From Paenibacillus oenotherae (lineage in GTDB: Bacteria > Bacillota > Bacilli > Paenibacillales > Paenibacillaceae), in contig NZ_JAHZIJ010000002.1 in assembly GCF_019443105.1 (NCBI RefSeq), positions 372,001 through 436,000 of the forward strand: 64,000 nucleotides of DNA, given 5' to 3'. The notes below the pieces were generated by a model. That model did not search any database and had not been told where the DNA came from. It was given only the letters and a program-made list of their open reading frames with translations. The translations under genes were made by a program, and so were the position numbers. Positions 17,179-25,939 of the stretch are shown here, piece after piece (positions within the stretch are counted from its first letter, which is position 1; every line of letters starts with the position of its first letter).

Positions 17179-17312
17179 ATACCGAACCTTGCAGAGACTG
17201 GTAGAAGTTTTTCAGCTGAAAATGAATAAAATGTGTCGATTCCCGTGCCAAAGAGCGCAAGCTCCGTTATAATGAAGAAAGCACGTGAGATGAACACAAG
17301 GAGGCATGCCTT

Positions 17313-17531
17313 ATGGCTGCAAGTCAAGCAAAGAAGAAGAGGCTGAAAGCTGTCAGCAGCGGCAAGCTCGATCCGGCAATCCACCGAAATGGATGGCAGG
17401 GCGTCAAGCCTGTAACACGCAGAACACCAACACTGCAGGAGACAATAAACAAGAACAATAAGAAGCACAATAAAAAGTGGAGCCGCGTCGGATACAACGA
17501 GGACTCCACTTTTTTGTTGCGGCTGGGGTGA
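17313..17531 (+). CDS. Small basic conserved protein (72 aa), unknown function
   Basis: Lys/Arg-rich protein with RNGWQGVKPVTRRTPTLQE in the middle and KNNKKHNKKWSR near the end. I recall similar short proteins in Paenibacillus genomes but cannot name a family. The start is strong: AGGAGG lies nine bases before the ATG. Unusually, the last 20 codons run through a terminator-like hairpin (17472-17515), with the stop 16 bases beyond it. The real C-terminus may therefore be shorter, or the hairpin may serve only the convergent gene. It could bind nucleic acid, given its charge. Confidence 0.65.
   Translation: MAASQAKKKRLKAVSSGKLDPAIHRNGWQGVKPVTRRTPTLQETINKNNKKHNKKWSRVGYNEDSTFLLRLG
17472..17515. 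terminator. Bidirectional terminator between convergent genes
   Basis: AAAAAGTGGAG (17472-17482) pairs with CTCCACTTTTTT (17504-17515) around a 21-base loop, giving T runs on both strands. It sits between the small basic protein (plus) and the propeller protein (minus) and lies inside the predicted 3' end of the former. Confidence 0.78.
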
Positions 17532-17562
17532 AGCTCTTAGCTGCAACTACGGCTATTCATGT

Positions 17563-18924
17563 CTATTTCAGCGCAGCGGGCAGCTTAATTCCGATCAGCT
17601 TGCCTTCCGCCTGTATGATCAGATTCCCGCCTGTTTTCAGTGTTGCTCCATAGTCGCGCGACCCTGTCTTGACACTGAACACTGCTTTGGTTGTCATCAC
17701 ATCAAAGGCATGAAACATGCCGTCTGATTGTGCCCTGTAGATGCCATTGCCGTAAACCTCGATTCTCTTCGCAGGATTGTCGCCCGTCCAGCCCACTTGC
17801 TGTCCCGTCACCAGCTTCATGCCGACCAGATCACCTGTCTTGTAATCCTGGAACAGCATGCGTCCTTGATGAATCCGCTGCAGCGAGCCGACCTCCCCAT
17901 ATGGCTTGTTCCACTTCTGCACAGGTGCCCCGCCTGCCTTATAGTCCGCAAAGTCATATTGGGCAATGACCAGCCCTTGATGAATATACAGCGCATCACC
18001 ATCCAGAAATGCGCCGCCGTTAATACCCGATTGGGTATAGGGCGGTCCACCCGGAAGCTTCCAGCTGTAGACACGTTCCCCCTTCACTGCTCCGCTCTTG
18101 ACATTGATAACACTGATCTTGACACTTCGCTCAGGCGTGTCATCCGCGAACGGGTATGGATCTTGAACGGAGTAAAGCAGTCCGCCCTTAATTTGAAGCG
18201 GCATATCCTGCCGGAAGTGGCTCCACAGCTTCTTGCCGGTTGTATCATCAAAACCGTCGATTTGGACAGATGTCAGAGCTCCTTGCACGAGGAAGGAGCG
18301 AATGACAACACCATCTGCTACGATAGGAGCACTGCCGCCTCCACTGGAATTCGGTTCCTCCGCTGTCCACAGATATTTCCCTGATCCCAGCGCCAAGGCT
18401 GTCATCTTATTGCCCAGCAATACATACGCCTTATGACCCATCGCTACGATAGAATCTGCTGTGCCATAGGCGGCAGAGGATATCCACTGCTGCTTGCCAT
18501 TCTTGGCATTAAGCGAGAATACTCTGCCTTCCTTCGTTTGCCCTATTACAGAGCCGCCGTGATAGATTACGATAGGGATGAGCTTATTCCCGTAGCTCCA
18601 CAGCTTCTTGCCGCTGGCAGCATCGACTGCAATCAGCTTCCCGCCAGCGAAAGCAAACACTTTGCCATCCTCAGCCTTCGCCTGATTCTGAATGAGCGTG
18701 TCCCTGTCATTCCGGCTGTCTACGTCGATGGTCCATGCCGGCTTTACAATCGGCGCTGATAACTGATTCTGTCCCCAGTTATGCAGGGACAGCGCCGGCT
18801 GCTCTGCACTGACACCTGCTGGCATTGTTGATAAACCGACTCCGGCAGCAAGTACAATTGCCATGCCTGCACGAAGCATATATCTATTCTTGTTCTTGTT
18901 TTTGTTCTCGACATTGCGCATCAT
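17563..18924 (-). CDS. Secreted PQQ-binding-like beta-propeller protein
   Basis: Exported protein of 453 aa with a signal peptide (basic start, then AGMAIVLAAGVGLSTMPAGVSA). Repeated propeller blades follow the PQQ/YncE pattern, each with a DAASGKKLWSYG- or NAKNGKQQWISS-like tryptophan docking motif. Such proteins are often scaffolds or sensors in the envelope; no PQQ-dependent dehydrogenase residues are evident. GGGAG lies about ten bases before the ATG. It appears monocistronic. Function unknown beyond the fold. Confidence 0.82.
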   Translation of the reverse strand: MMRNVENKNKNKNRYMLRAGMAIVLAAGVGLSTMPAGVSAEQPALSLHNWGQNQLSAPIVKPAWTIDVDSRNDRDTLIQNQAKAEDGKVFAFAGGKLIAVDAASGKKLWSYGNKLIPIVIYHGGSVIGQTKEGRVFSLNAKNGKQQWISSAAYGTADSIVAMGHKAYVLLGNKMTALALGSGKYLWTAEEPNSSGGGSAPIVADGVVIRSFLVQGALTSVQIDGFDDTTGKKLWSHFRQDMPLQIKGGLLYSVQDPYPFADDTPERSVKISVINVKSGAVKGERVYSWKLPGGPPYTQSGINGGAFLDGDALYIHQGLVIAQYDFADYKAGGAPVQKWNKPYGEVGSLQRIHQGRMLFQDYKTGDLVGMKLVTGQQVGWTGDNPAKRIEVYGNGIYRAQSDGMFHAFDVMTTKAVFSVKTGSRDYGATLKTGGNLIIQAEGKLIGIKLPAALK

Positions 18925-18993
18925 CGGTTCACTCTCCCAATCACTTATGAGGTATACTGTACTGCTACCCTTCTAACGTCAGGAGGAGGACTA

Positions 18994-19041
18994 ATGTTGC
19001 TTGTCGAGATAATGCTGGATAAATCTATCGCAATCTGCTAG
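18994..19041 (+). CDS. Possible 15-aa leader peptide upstream of the LysE gene
   Basis: A 16-codon frame (MLLVEIMLDKSIAIC, then TAG) starts seven bases after AGGAGGAGGA-type sequence, the strongest ribosome site in the neighbourhood. It ends 40 bases before the LysE-family ATG and is in a different frame from it. Its position suggests translation-coupled or attenuation-like control of the exporter, but there is no run of a single amino acid that would name an inducer. Confidence 0.4.
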   Translation: MLLVEIMLDKSIAIC

Positions 19042-19081
19042 ATTACTTCCAATGATAAGTTATGGAAGGGCGACTCGATCA

Positions 19082-19693
19082 ATGGAAGCATTCGCATACG
19101 GTTTATTGATGGCTCTAGGCCTTATTCTGCCGCTAGGCGTCCAGAATTTATATGTACTCACTCAGGGGATGCTCCAGCCTTCATTATTGAAGGGACTGCC
19201 CACCTCGATTACGGCCTCGCTCAGTGATACCTTCCTCATCCTGCTCTCCGTTACTGGCTTGAATGCCGTCATTGCTGCCGTTCCGGAGCTGGCGATTGTC
19301 ATGAACGTAGCAGGTATCCTCTTCCTCTGGTATATGGGCTACCGGGCATGGCAATCCGAAGCCTTCTCAGGCGCAGGGAACAGCGCAGGAGATGCCACCG
19401 TGAAGAAACAGATACTATTCACTCTGTCCGTATCGCTGCTGAATCCGCATGCCATCATCGATACATTAAGCGTCATCGGAGCTAGCTCGCTGCATTATGA
19501 AGGGCGTGAGCAATTGCTATTCTTATCTGCTTGCATCCTTGTTTCGTGGCTCTGGTTTCATGGCTTGCTGCTGCTTGGACGTATTGTCGTGCACTCTAAC
19601 CGCACAAGAGGCTGGTTCAACTATCTGAATCAACTTTCCGCCCTGCTGTTATGGGGCTCATCGCTTCTGCTGCTGCGCAATTTGCTCTCTTAA
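19082..19693 (+). CDS. LysE family amino-acid exporter
   Basis: Inner-membrane exporter of 203 aa with six helices. The first, MEAFAYGLLMALGLILPLG followed by VQN, matches the LysE/ArgO start closely, which is why the ATG at 19082 is preferred to one at 19052. GAAGGG lies about 12 bases upstream. NPHAIIDTLSVIGA in the middle is the family's conserved fourth-helix motif. It probably exports a basic or other amino acid. A short well-initiated frame precedes it. Confidence 0.84.
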   Translation: MEAFAYGLLMALGLILPLGVQNLYVLTQGMLQPSLLKGLPTSITASLSDTFLILLSVTGLNAVIAAVPELAIVMNVAGILFLWYMGYRAWQSEAFSGAGNSAGDATVKKQILFTLSVSLLNPHAIIDTLSVIGASSLHYEGREQLLFLSACILVSWLWFHGLLLLGRIVVHSNRTRGWFNYLNQLSALLLWGSSLLLLRNLLS

Positions 19694-19814
19694 TTGGTTC
19701 AGCTCCATAATGCCATATATGTGCCTGCTAACAGATCATTGCCAATTGTTATGAATAGACATGATTGCCATCGGAAACCATATGCACATCAATGGGGAAG
19801 GATGGCACCGGATC

Positions 19815-21332
19815 ATGAAACTGCCGCATAATGACCAATCGAGTGAACACAAGCCCGATCTGGAAACGCATATACCCGATATTATCGAGCATCTGCAGCG
19901 CTTGTTCACCGATGCGCCGGACCTGGTTATCCGCAAGCTATCCATTATGCAGACTGGCGAGGCGGCTGTTCTTGCCTACCTTGACGGGCTGACAGACAAA
20001 AATTCCATCAATAAAGATGTGCTCTACCCGCTTCAATTCATAGGCGGAGGCGGCGAGCCCGGCAGCGAGCTGTATGTGACGGTCGGACACATCGTGCCCT
20101 ACACAACGTGGAGCCATATAATTGAAGCGTTACTTAACGGGGACAGTGTTCTGTTCGTTGAGGGGAGAAGCGAGTGCTACGCGCTCGACACGAAGGGATG
20201 GCCGCAGCGCGCTATTGAGGATCCCCAGCTTGAGCCTTCTCTGAAGGGAGCGCATCAGGGATTTCTGGAGACTGGCTCGCAGAATATTGCATTGATCCGC
20301 CGCTACATCCCTAACCGAGAGCTCAAGATCAAGCAGTTGGCGGTGGGCAAGCGCGGACCAGCCTCTGTATCGATTCTCTATTTGGAGGATGTCACTAACA
20401 AGGAGTTTCTAAAGCGGCTGGAGGACAGAATTAAAGGAATTAACGTGGATGTCATCATTAATACAGGGGAGCTCGTAGAGTTTATCGAGGATAATCCATA
20501 CTCCCTCTTCCCGCAATTAATTTCTACTGAGCGCCCGGATGCCGCCGCCTCCCAGATTCTGCAGGGCAGATGCGCTGTAGTCGTGGACCGCTCTCCAAGC
20601 GTGCTTGTCGGTCCCGTTAACTTCATGGCATTCTTCCAAAGCATTGACGATTACAGCACCCGCTGGTCCATTGCCACCTTTCTGCGCATGCTTCGCATTG
20701 CCGCTTTTTTCATCGCTGCTTTTCTTCCCGCATTGTATATTGCCGTTGTTTCCTATCATTTTGAAATTATTCCGATGAAATTGCTGATTACGCTTGGGGA
20801 ATCCAGGGGCAGAGTGCCGCTTCCGCCCTTTGTCGAAGCAGTCCTTATGGAGATTACACTGGAAATTCTGCGCGAAGCCGGAGTACGGCTCCCCGCCCCT
20901 GTTGGTCAAACAGTCGGTATAGTTGGAGGTATCGTCATCGGCCAGGCGGTCGTTCAAGCTGGCCTCATTAGCAATGTTATGGTCGTCGTTGTGGCTTTCA
21001 CCGGCATCTCATCCTTTATTCTGCCCAATTATGACATGGTCGCGGCCGTCCGTCTTATTCGCTTCATCCTGATGATTCTTGCGTCCCTATTCGGGTTTGT
21101 GGGGATTATTATCGGGCTTATCGTGATGATTGAGCAGATTATTGCACTCAGATCGCTCGGTATGCCTTATGGCATACCTTTAGCACCTATGCGGTTCGCC
21201 GATCTTAAAGACACATTCATACGGGCGCCTCTGTGGCTTATGAACAAGCGGCCGATCAGCACTTCACCGCTGCAGAACAGGAGACAAGGCAAGAGCCGCT
21301 TTCAGGAGGAGGAGGAGGAGAAAAAGGAATGA
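19815..21332 (+). CDS. GerA-family spore germination receptor A subunit
   Basis: A subunit of a nutrient germinant receptor in the spore inner membrane. The soluble N-terminal half includes VSILYLEDVTNKEFLKRLED and DNPYSLFPQLISTERPD. The C-terminal half has five or six helices (RIAAFFIAAFLPALYIAVVS; VGIVGGIVIGQAVVQAGLIS). The start is set at 19815 (MKLPHND) with GGAAGGA 12 bases upstream; ATGs at 19761 and 19782 are in frame but have poorer sites. It overlaps the B-subunit gene by four bases. The three genes make one complete A-B-C receptor operon. Confidence 0.9.
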   Translation: MKLPHNDQSSEHKPDLETHIPDIIEHLQRLFTDAPDLVIRKLSIMQTGEAAVLAYLDGLTDKNSINKDVLYPLQFIGGGGEPGSELYVTVGHIVPYTTWSHIIEALLNGDSVLFVEGRSECYALDTKGWPQRAIEDPQLEPSLKGAHQGFLETGSQNIALIRRYIPNRELKIKQLAVGKRGPASVSILYLEDVTNKEFLKRLEDRIKGINVDVIINTGELVEFIEDNPYSLFPQLISTERPDAAASQILQGRCAVVVDRSPSVLVGPVNFMAFFQSIDDYSTRWSIATFLRMLRIAAFFIAAFLPALYIAVVSYHFEIIPMKLLITLGESRGRVPLPPFVEAVLMEITLEILREAGVRLPAPVGQTVGIVGGIVIGQAVVQAGLISNVMVVVVAFTGISSFILPNYDMVAAVRLIRFILMILASLFGFVGIIIGLIVMIEQIIALRSLGMPYGIPLAPMRFADLKDTFIRAPLWLMNKRPISTSPLQNRRQGKSRFQEEEEEKKE

Positions 21333-22423
21333 AGAAGGTCTACTCCGGTCATGAAATTACCTCGCTTCAGTACATCTTTCTCCTCTCCGGCATTCAAGTT
21401 GGCGTCGCTGTTCTGTCGCTGCCGAGAAAGCTGGCCGAAACGGCCGGAACCGATGGCTGGATCAGCATCATTATCGGATGGCTGATCAGTACGGCAGCAA
21501 GCCTGATCATTGTCCAAATTATGAAGAATAGTCCCAATGGCAGTCTGCCTGATTGGGCAGCTGGAGTTATGGGCATGTGGGCAGGCAAAGCCGTTGCATT
21601 CCTTCTCGCGCTCTACTTCTGCTTCCTTCTGTTCGACGGGCTTACCAAAACGGTCATGATCACCAAAATATGGCTATTACCCAATACACCTTCCTATATC
21701 ATCATGATTCTGCTCCTTGTACCTACATATATGATCGCACGTCACGGCCCGCGTATCGTTGGCCGGTACTGCGAGCTGATTGTCTACATTTGCTTGTGGA
21801 TTCCAATCATCTATCTAATACCGCTGAAGCATTCCCACTTTCTTCATCTGCTTCCTCCTCTGAAGGAGGGCTGGCAGCCGGTATTGACGGGCGTCAAAGA
21901 GATTATTTACCCTTCGCTCGGGATGGTGGCTACTTTCGTCCTTTATCCTTTTTTGAAGCATAAGGAGAAGGCCGGGGCTGCTGTTGTGGCCTCCAATACA
22001 CTGACGATGGCCTCCTATTTGTTCATTACACTCATCTGCTTTGTCTATTACAGCCCGGATGAGATCACGGAATACAATAATCCCGTCATCAGTATATTGA
22101 AATCCATAGAATTCCGGTTCATCGAACGGATCGAGGTTCCTTTCATCGCCTTCTATTTAACCGTATTCTCACTGGTATGGATTCCCGCGATGTATCTGAC
22201 CACCTTTTGCTCAAGCTGGTTGTTCGGCAGAACAGATAGCCGCGGCCACCTGCGGGTTCTCTGCATTGCTACAGCCATCGCCACCTACTTCTATACGCCG
22301 ACCTACCGCCAGAACTGGGTGATCGAGCAGATATTGACCGCCTTCGGCCTCGGTATAGAATATATATTCCCAGTGCTCCTGCTGGCCTTCATTGCAGTAC
22401 ATAACCGGATGCGAAGGAGTTAA
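21329..22423 (+). CDS. GerAB/YndE-type germination permease (B subunit)
   Basis: Endospore germination permease of 364 aa with ten helices, APC-like fold, forming the germinant-binding B subunit. SLQYIFLLSGIQVGVAVLSL at the start is family-typical. The start at 21329 is fixed by a GGAGGAGGAGG site and an ATGA overlap with the A-subunit stop; the longer upstream frame lies entirely inside that gene. It overlaps the C-subunit start as TAATG. Germinant specificity is not readable. Confidence 0.9.
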   Translation: MKKVYSGHEITSLQYIFLLSGIQVGVAVLSLPRKLAETAGTDGWISIIIGWLISTAASLIIVQIMKNSPNGSLPDWAAGVMGMWAGKAVAFLLALYFCFLLFDGLTKTVMITKIWLLPNTPSYIIMILLLVPTYMIARHGPRIVGRYCELIVYICLWIPIIYLIPLKHSHFLHLLPPLKEGWQPVLTGVKEIIYPSLGMVATFVLYPFLKHKEKAGAAVVASNTLTMASYLFITLICFVYYSPDEITEYNNPVISILKSIEFRFIERIEVPFIAFYLTVFSLVWIPAMYLTTFCSSWLFGRTDSRGHLRVLCIATAIATYFYTPTYRQNWVIEQILTAFGLGIEYIFPVLLLAFIAVHNRMRRS

Positions 22424-23556
22424 TGTTGATGAAATTCAGATTGCTGCTCACTCTGTCCGCCGTTACGCTGATCTGTGTAACGACATCGAGCTGCTACGAT
22501 CAATTGAACCTCGAGAATGCGTCCACTCCTCTGGCCTTCGGAATGGACCTCAACGAGGATAATCAACTCGAGCTCTATACCTCTACTCCTATATTCAGCA
22601 AGAACATCCGCAAGAAAAGCTTGGAGATAAATGCAACGATACGCACACTCCGTCAGTCCAAAGCGGTGCAGAATGCCCAATCTCCCGGCTCTACACAAGG
22701 GAGGAATTTCCAGGTTATTCTGGTCGGCAAGCGACTGCTGCAGCATGAGGGGTGGATACAGATGCTCGATGTTATATTTCGTGATGCTAGAAATACTGTA
22801 ACAGACCGTGTTGTTGCAGTAGACGGCGCCTTATCGGAAATCATGTTCCTCAATCCCGAAGACCAGCCGCTGCTGCCAGTCCTGCTGCGGGGGATGATAA
22901 CGACTTCCAGCGACAACGCTGAAACAGTAAGTACCACGGCGCAGGAGCTGCACCGGCAATACTTTGAGAAAGGAATTACACCAAGCATCTCCCAAGTAAA
23001 AGTCAAGGATCACAAAAGAATTCTTGTAACCGGAACAACGCTGCTTACTAGGAAGGGGAGATATGCTGCTTCCCTCGGCTATCAGGAATCCATTCTGCTT
23101 AACACTCTTCAGAAGAAAGCGAAATCCGGCGTCAGCCTGACCTATTCTATTCCCGGCAAGAGTAAGACAGGCCCATTCGATACAGATACGCTCAGCTTTA
23201 CGGCTCAGAAGATCGCAACAAAGATCAAAACTTCTTATCAGCAATCCCGCTTTCAGTTCGATATTAAGCTCAAAATAGCGGCTGACTTAACCGAGGTCAT
23301 GTTCCCTTACAATGTATTGCGTGATAATAAGCAATTGGAGCCCATTATTGCCGGGTTGCTGAAATCGCAGATCGAGAAGCTGCTCAAGAAATTCCAGAGG
23401 CACAACATTGATCCCGTCGGCTTCGGCCTGTATGCCCGAGCCTATCAATACCGCGAGTATAAGAAGGTTCAGGACCGCTGGGCGGAGGCGCTTTCCGATG
23501 CTGTGTTTCATGTATCCGTAGAATTCGATATTAATGCGATCGGTCCGGTCAAATAA
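22423..23556 (+). CDS. Ger(x)C family germination lipoprotein (C subunit)
   Basis: Lipoprotein C subunit of the germinant receptor, 377 aa. The signal peptide LLLTLSAVTLICVTTSSC ends in a lipobox whose Cys (residue 24) is followed by YDQLNLE, the family's usual D-x-x-x-I/L-E region. GAAGGAG lies five bases before the ATG. The C-terminal part carries KLKIAADLTEV and the EKLLKKFQRHNIDPVGFGLY block typical of GerC. It is the last gene of the operon and converges with the BtrH-like gene 22 bases downstream. Confidence 0.9.
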   Translation: MLMKFRLLLTLSAVTLICVTTSSCYDQLNLENASTPLAFGMDLNEDNQLELYTSTPIFSKNIRKKSLEINATIRTLRQSKAVQNAQSPGSTQGRNFQVILVGKRLLQHEGWIQMLDVIFRDARNTVTDRVVAVDGALSEIMFLNPEDQPLLPVLLRGMITTSSDNAETVSTTAQELHRQYFEKGITPSISQVKVKDHKRILVTGTTLLTRKGRYAASLGYQESILLNTLQKKAKSGVSLTYSIPGKSKTGPFDTDTLSFTAQKIATKIKTSYQQSRFQFDIKLKIAADLTEVMFPYNVLRDNKQLEPIIAGLLKSQIEKLLKKFQRHNIDPVGFGLYARAYQYREYKKVQDRWAEALSDAVFHVSVEFDINAIGPVK

Positions 23557-23578
23557 TTCCTGAAGCAGCTTCATTCCG

Positions 23579-24685
23579 CTAGATGATTATTTTATCCATT
23601 AACCTCTCACCCTGATGATTCATATACAGCTTCTCGAAGAACGCCGATTCTTTCCGGGACAGCTCTTGAAGCAGGGTTACGATTTTCTCAAGAAAATCAA
23701 AGCTGCTGCGGCTGCGCTTCAAATAGAGGACATACAAATTGCTGACCATGTCCCAATCTTTGATTATGTCCAGGAATGTATTCAAGTAATGGGTAAAGGG
23801 CGCGCCGAACGGGCTCATAGCCTCTAATAAATCCCGGAAGAAATAACGGCTGTACTTGGAGCTGACGATATGCTTCTCATACTCTATAATGGCAGCGGGC
23901 TGCGCTTCACCCTTCGAAAGAGATGCCAGATCCTCCAGAAGCTGCGCCACCGCCGAGCGGCCAAAATAGTAGGAGATTCCATGATCCTCGATAACCCGGC
24001 CCGACACATACTCATAGGTCACCGTCTGGAAAGCTTTGAACATAAGGCTCTTCATCTCTTCGTCGGTCACCTTGCGGTATAGCTCAAGCTCGTAATAACC
24101 GTACACGGATAAATGATGAATACCGGGATAGTCACTAAGCTCCGGGACAAACCGGTCCCCTTCCCAAAACTCCTTGAAATGATGCAGCGCAAGCGAGCCC
24201 TGATAATGATTGGGGATTGGATCGTAGACAAGCACCTCTTGCCCGGATACGCCATATAAGCTGAGCCAATGCTCAGTCAGGCCAAGATAGGGATGCGGAT
24301 ACACATTCAAATTTTTGTATTCATTGGAATACGGCAGCTGGTACATCGAGCCGCATACAAGCATCAGCATTCCGGTGGTAATATTGTGCTTCAGCAGTTC
24401 CATGCCTTGCTCGAAGGATGCCGCTTCCTTCTTCTCCTGGCCGATGCCAAGCTGGGTTAGACTGCCCTTGTAGCCCAGTCTTCGGCCATCCCAAATATTC
24501 ACCACTGTTGACAGCAGATCTTCCGATCGCGAATAGGTCGGCAAGCTCAGCAGGCTCAAGGCGGGAATTGCCCTCACATCCAATTGAAGTCCAGATAGCT
24601 CGTACAGCCGACTATAATGAGGAAACAAACAAGGAATGTATTCCTTCACATTCATGCCCGGTTGAAAATGTTTGATTCTAAGCAT
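23579..24685 (-). CDS. BtrH N-terminal/C39-like papain-fold protein, orphan
   Basis: Unnamed protein of 368 aa. The middle region reads HWLSLYGVSGQEVLVYDPIP, with FKEFWEG soon after. This resembles the His-Asp half of C39/BtrH-type cysteine peptidase or acyltransferase folds, and the candidate cysteine is C19 in EYIPCLFPHYSRL. BtrH-like proteins work in peptide or polyketide pathways, but no biosynthetic genes are near. The C-terminal 140 residues (EYVSGRVIEDHGISYYFG onward) are helical and unrecognised. It is monocistronic, with two operator-like palindromes upstream. The fold call is tentative; expression is likely regulated. Confidence 0.6.
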   Translation of the reverse strand: MLRIKHFQPGMNVKEYIPCLFPHYSRLYELSGLQLDVRAIPALSLLSLPTYSRSEDLLSTVVNIWDGRRLGYKGSLTQLGIGQEKKEAASFEQGMELLKHNITTGMLMLVCGSMYQLPYSNEYKNLNVYPHPYLGLTEHWLSLYGVSGQEVLVYDPIPNHYQGSLALHHFKEFWEGDRFVPELSDYPGIHHLSVYGYYELELYRKVTDEEMKSLMFKAFQTVTYEYVSGRVIEDHGISYYFGRSAVAQLLEDLASLSKGEAQPAAIIEYEKHIVSSKYSRYFFRDLLEAMSPFGAPFTHYLNTFLDIIKDWDMVSNLYVLYLKRSRSSFDFLEKIVTLLQELSRKESAFFEKLYMNHQGERLMDKIII

Positions 24686-24810
24686 CCGTTTCTCCTCTCC
24701 TGATTCTTCTCTCTATACTGGTGCGGGTGCTGGTGCTGATGTGCAAATCCCCGTCGCCTTGCAGGTAACTGACAGGGTCAATTCTATGAACCTGAATTCC
24801 CTCCTTTCGG

Positions 24811-24880
24811 ATGTATATGTGACAATCAGAACATTCCAACCGGGTATACATGTGACAATCCGTCACATTCCAATCGGAAT
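24811..24880 (-). promoter_or_regulatory. Tandem operator-promoter repeats upstream of the BtrH-like gene
   Basis: Two related 33-base units. Unit one contains the perfect palindrome TGTGAC-AATCC-GTCACA (24851-24867); unit two has the weaker TGTGAC-AATCA-GAACAT (24818-24834). Read on the minus strand, each unit begins TTGGAA and ends near a TATAC box 16-19 bases later. The palindrome would thus lie in the spacer of two duplicated promoters. The 33-bp offset places both sites on the same helix face. Repressor unknown. Confidence 0.55.
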
Positions 24881-25115
24881 ACTTGATCGCATATGTAGTA
24901 TACCACTTTTTGTCATGATTGTTTCTCTATAGATATTTTCGCTTTCTTCTGACATCTATTGAGCTTTGAGTCTAGCGTCATATCTCTCGAGATAAACTTT
25001 TATTGAACGCGAAGAAGCCTGGCGGCGCGAAGTGCGTAAGCATCTTCTCACCGCCAGAGGGAGCAAGGCCGCCGCATTTATGCAGATCGGCCACCTCCAC
25101 TTGTTCCACAACTCA

Positions 25116-25262
25116 TTAGCCCGTGGACGGACTGTTCGGGATATGGCCCTTCTGATTGCGATTCTCGTCCGTAGAAGCCGCCACACTGTTTTCCGCTTGT
25201 CTTGACTGCTCCTGCATAGCTACTGATTCCGCCTCAATGGCGTTTTTCTTATTGCGTGACAT
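25116..25262 (-). CDS. Small hydrophilic protein (48 aa), unknown function
   Basis: Reads MSRNKKNAIEAESVAMQEQS and continues to HIPNSPSTG before a TAA. It is strongly polar and rich in Gln, Glu, Asn and Ser, like small spore-associated proteins, but no family is certain. The start is excellent: AAGGAGG lies six bases before the ATG. It stands alone between the BtrH-like gene and a repeat-rich spacer. A minus-strand frame of 76 codons at 24956-25186 overlaps it in another frame and is rejected. Confidence 0.6.
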   Translation of the reverse strand: MSRNKKNAIEAESVAMQEQSRQAENSVAASTDENRNQKGHIPNSPSTG

Positions 25263-25479
25263 TCGCTACCTCCTTATATCCAGTTGCTGTAGGTAAAAGC
25301 AAGTTTAGGTTGCCCTTATTGGCTTGAATTTAACAAACAAGGATTTCCAAGCGCCCCCATGGCATCCCGATGACTCATTGTTGATCCCTGAAAATCTATA
25401 GATTCGCGATTCGCGGATTCCTTGCTTCCTCCGACTCCACTTATTGACTACTCTATGACTTGTTGCGGTTACAGTTGAA

Positions 25480-25530
25480 GGTGCGGGTGCGGGTGCGGGT
25501 GCGGGTGCGGGTGCGGGTGCGGGTGCGGGT
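25480..25530. repeat. Hexanucleotide microsatellite (GTGCGG)n
   Basis: About 8.3 perfect copies of GTGCGG in a spacer. A shorter relative, GGTGCGGGTGCTGGTGCTG, lies at about 24720. It is not in a real gene; the plus-strand frame across it gives only alternating Val-Arg. Confidence 0.95.
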
Positions 25531-25565
25531 AGTATCTAGTTACTCAAGTAACTTTCCATTTACTA

Positions 25566-25750
25566 ATATTCCTGCGAATCTGCATCAATTTCTCGCATTT
25601 TTCCTCGAATCGTTAACATGCCTGCAAATCGGCATCTTTTTATAGTGCGGTTCTCGTAATTTAGAAAAATCGTCTGTAATAACTGCTCAATCGCAGGAAT
25701 TCTCTTCAAAAGACCCGATTCCATCGACAAAGCCTGCTCTTTCGCAGGCT
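25566..25750 (-). repeat. Four-hairpin intergenic element, copy E (inverted)
   Basis: On the minus strand the order is CCTGCGAAAGAGCAGG, CCTGCGATTGAGCAG, ATGCCGATTTGCAGGCAT and ATGCAGATTCGCAGGAAT, spaced roughly 50-60 bases. It is the most diverged copy: linkers are AT-rich and hairpin 3 has changed its base pairs while keeping a stem. Such compensatory change argues that the folded shape matters or mattered. Confidence 0.72.
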
Positions 25751-25865
25751 TTGGGTAACATGGCGTTGTACACTGTCACTGTCTTCAAGTGCGCTGGATT
25801 ATGCTGCGTTCGAAGGTTAACTGCCCCTATTCCCGTTATAATTGTTTTTATATCGAAGTTATTTT

Positions 25866-25910
25866 AGTGGGCGTGGGGGGTGGGGTTAGAGTTGGGGTTG
25901 GGCGAGTCAG
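25866..25910 (+). other. G-rich tract with G-quadruplex potential
   Basis: Five or more runs of three to six G occur within 45 bases on the plus strand (GGGCGTGGGGGGTGGGG, then GGGGTTGGG after a short gap). The canonical four-run pattern with short loops is met. It lies just beyond the terminator of the Bax-inhibitor gene and has no gene of its own. Confidence 0.6.
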
Positions 25911-25939
25911 CCCACACTTTCCCATAAATTTCTGTATAC

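Noticed and set aside
24956-25186. 76-codon Arg-rich frame on the minus strand
   Set aside because: Partly overlaps the 48-aa gene at 25116-25262, which has a far better start; the composition looks like an out-of-frame shadow.
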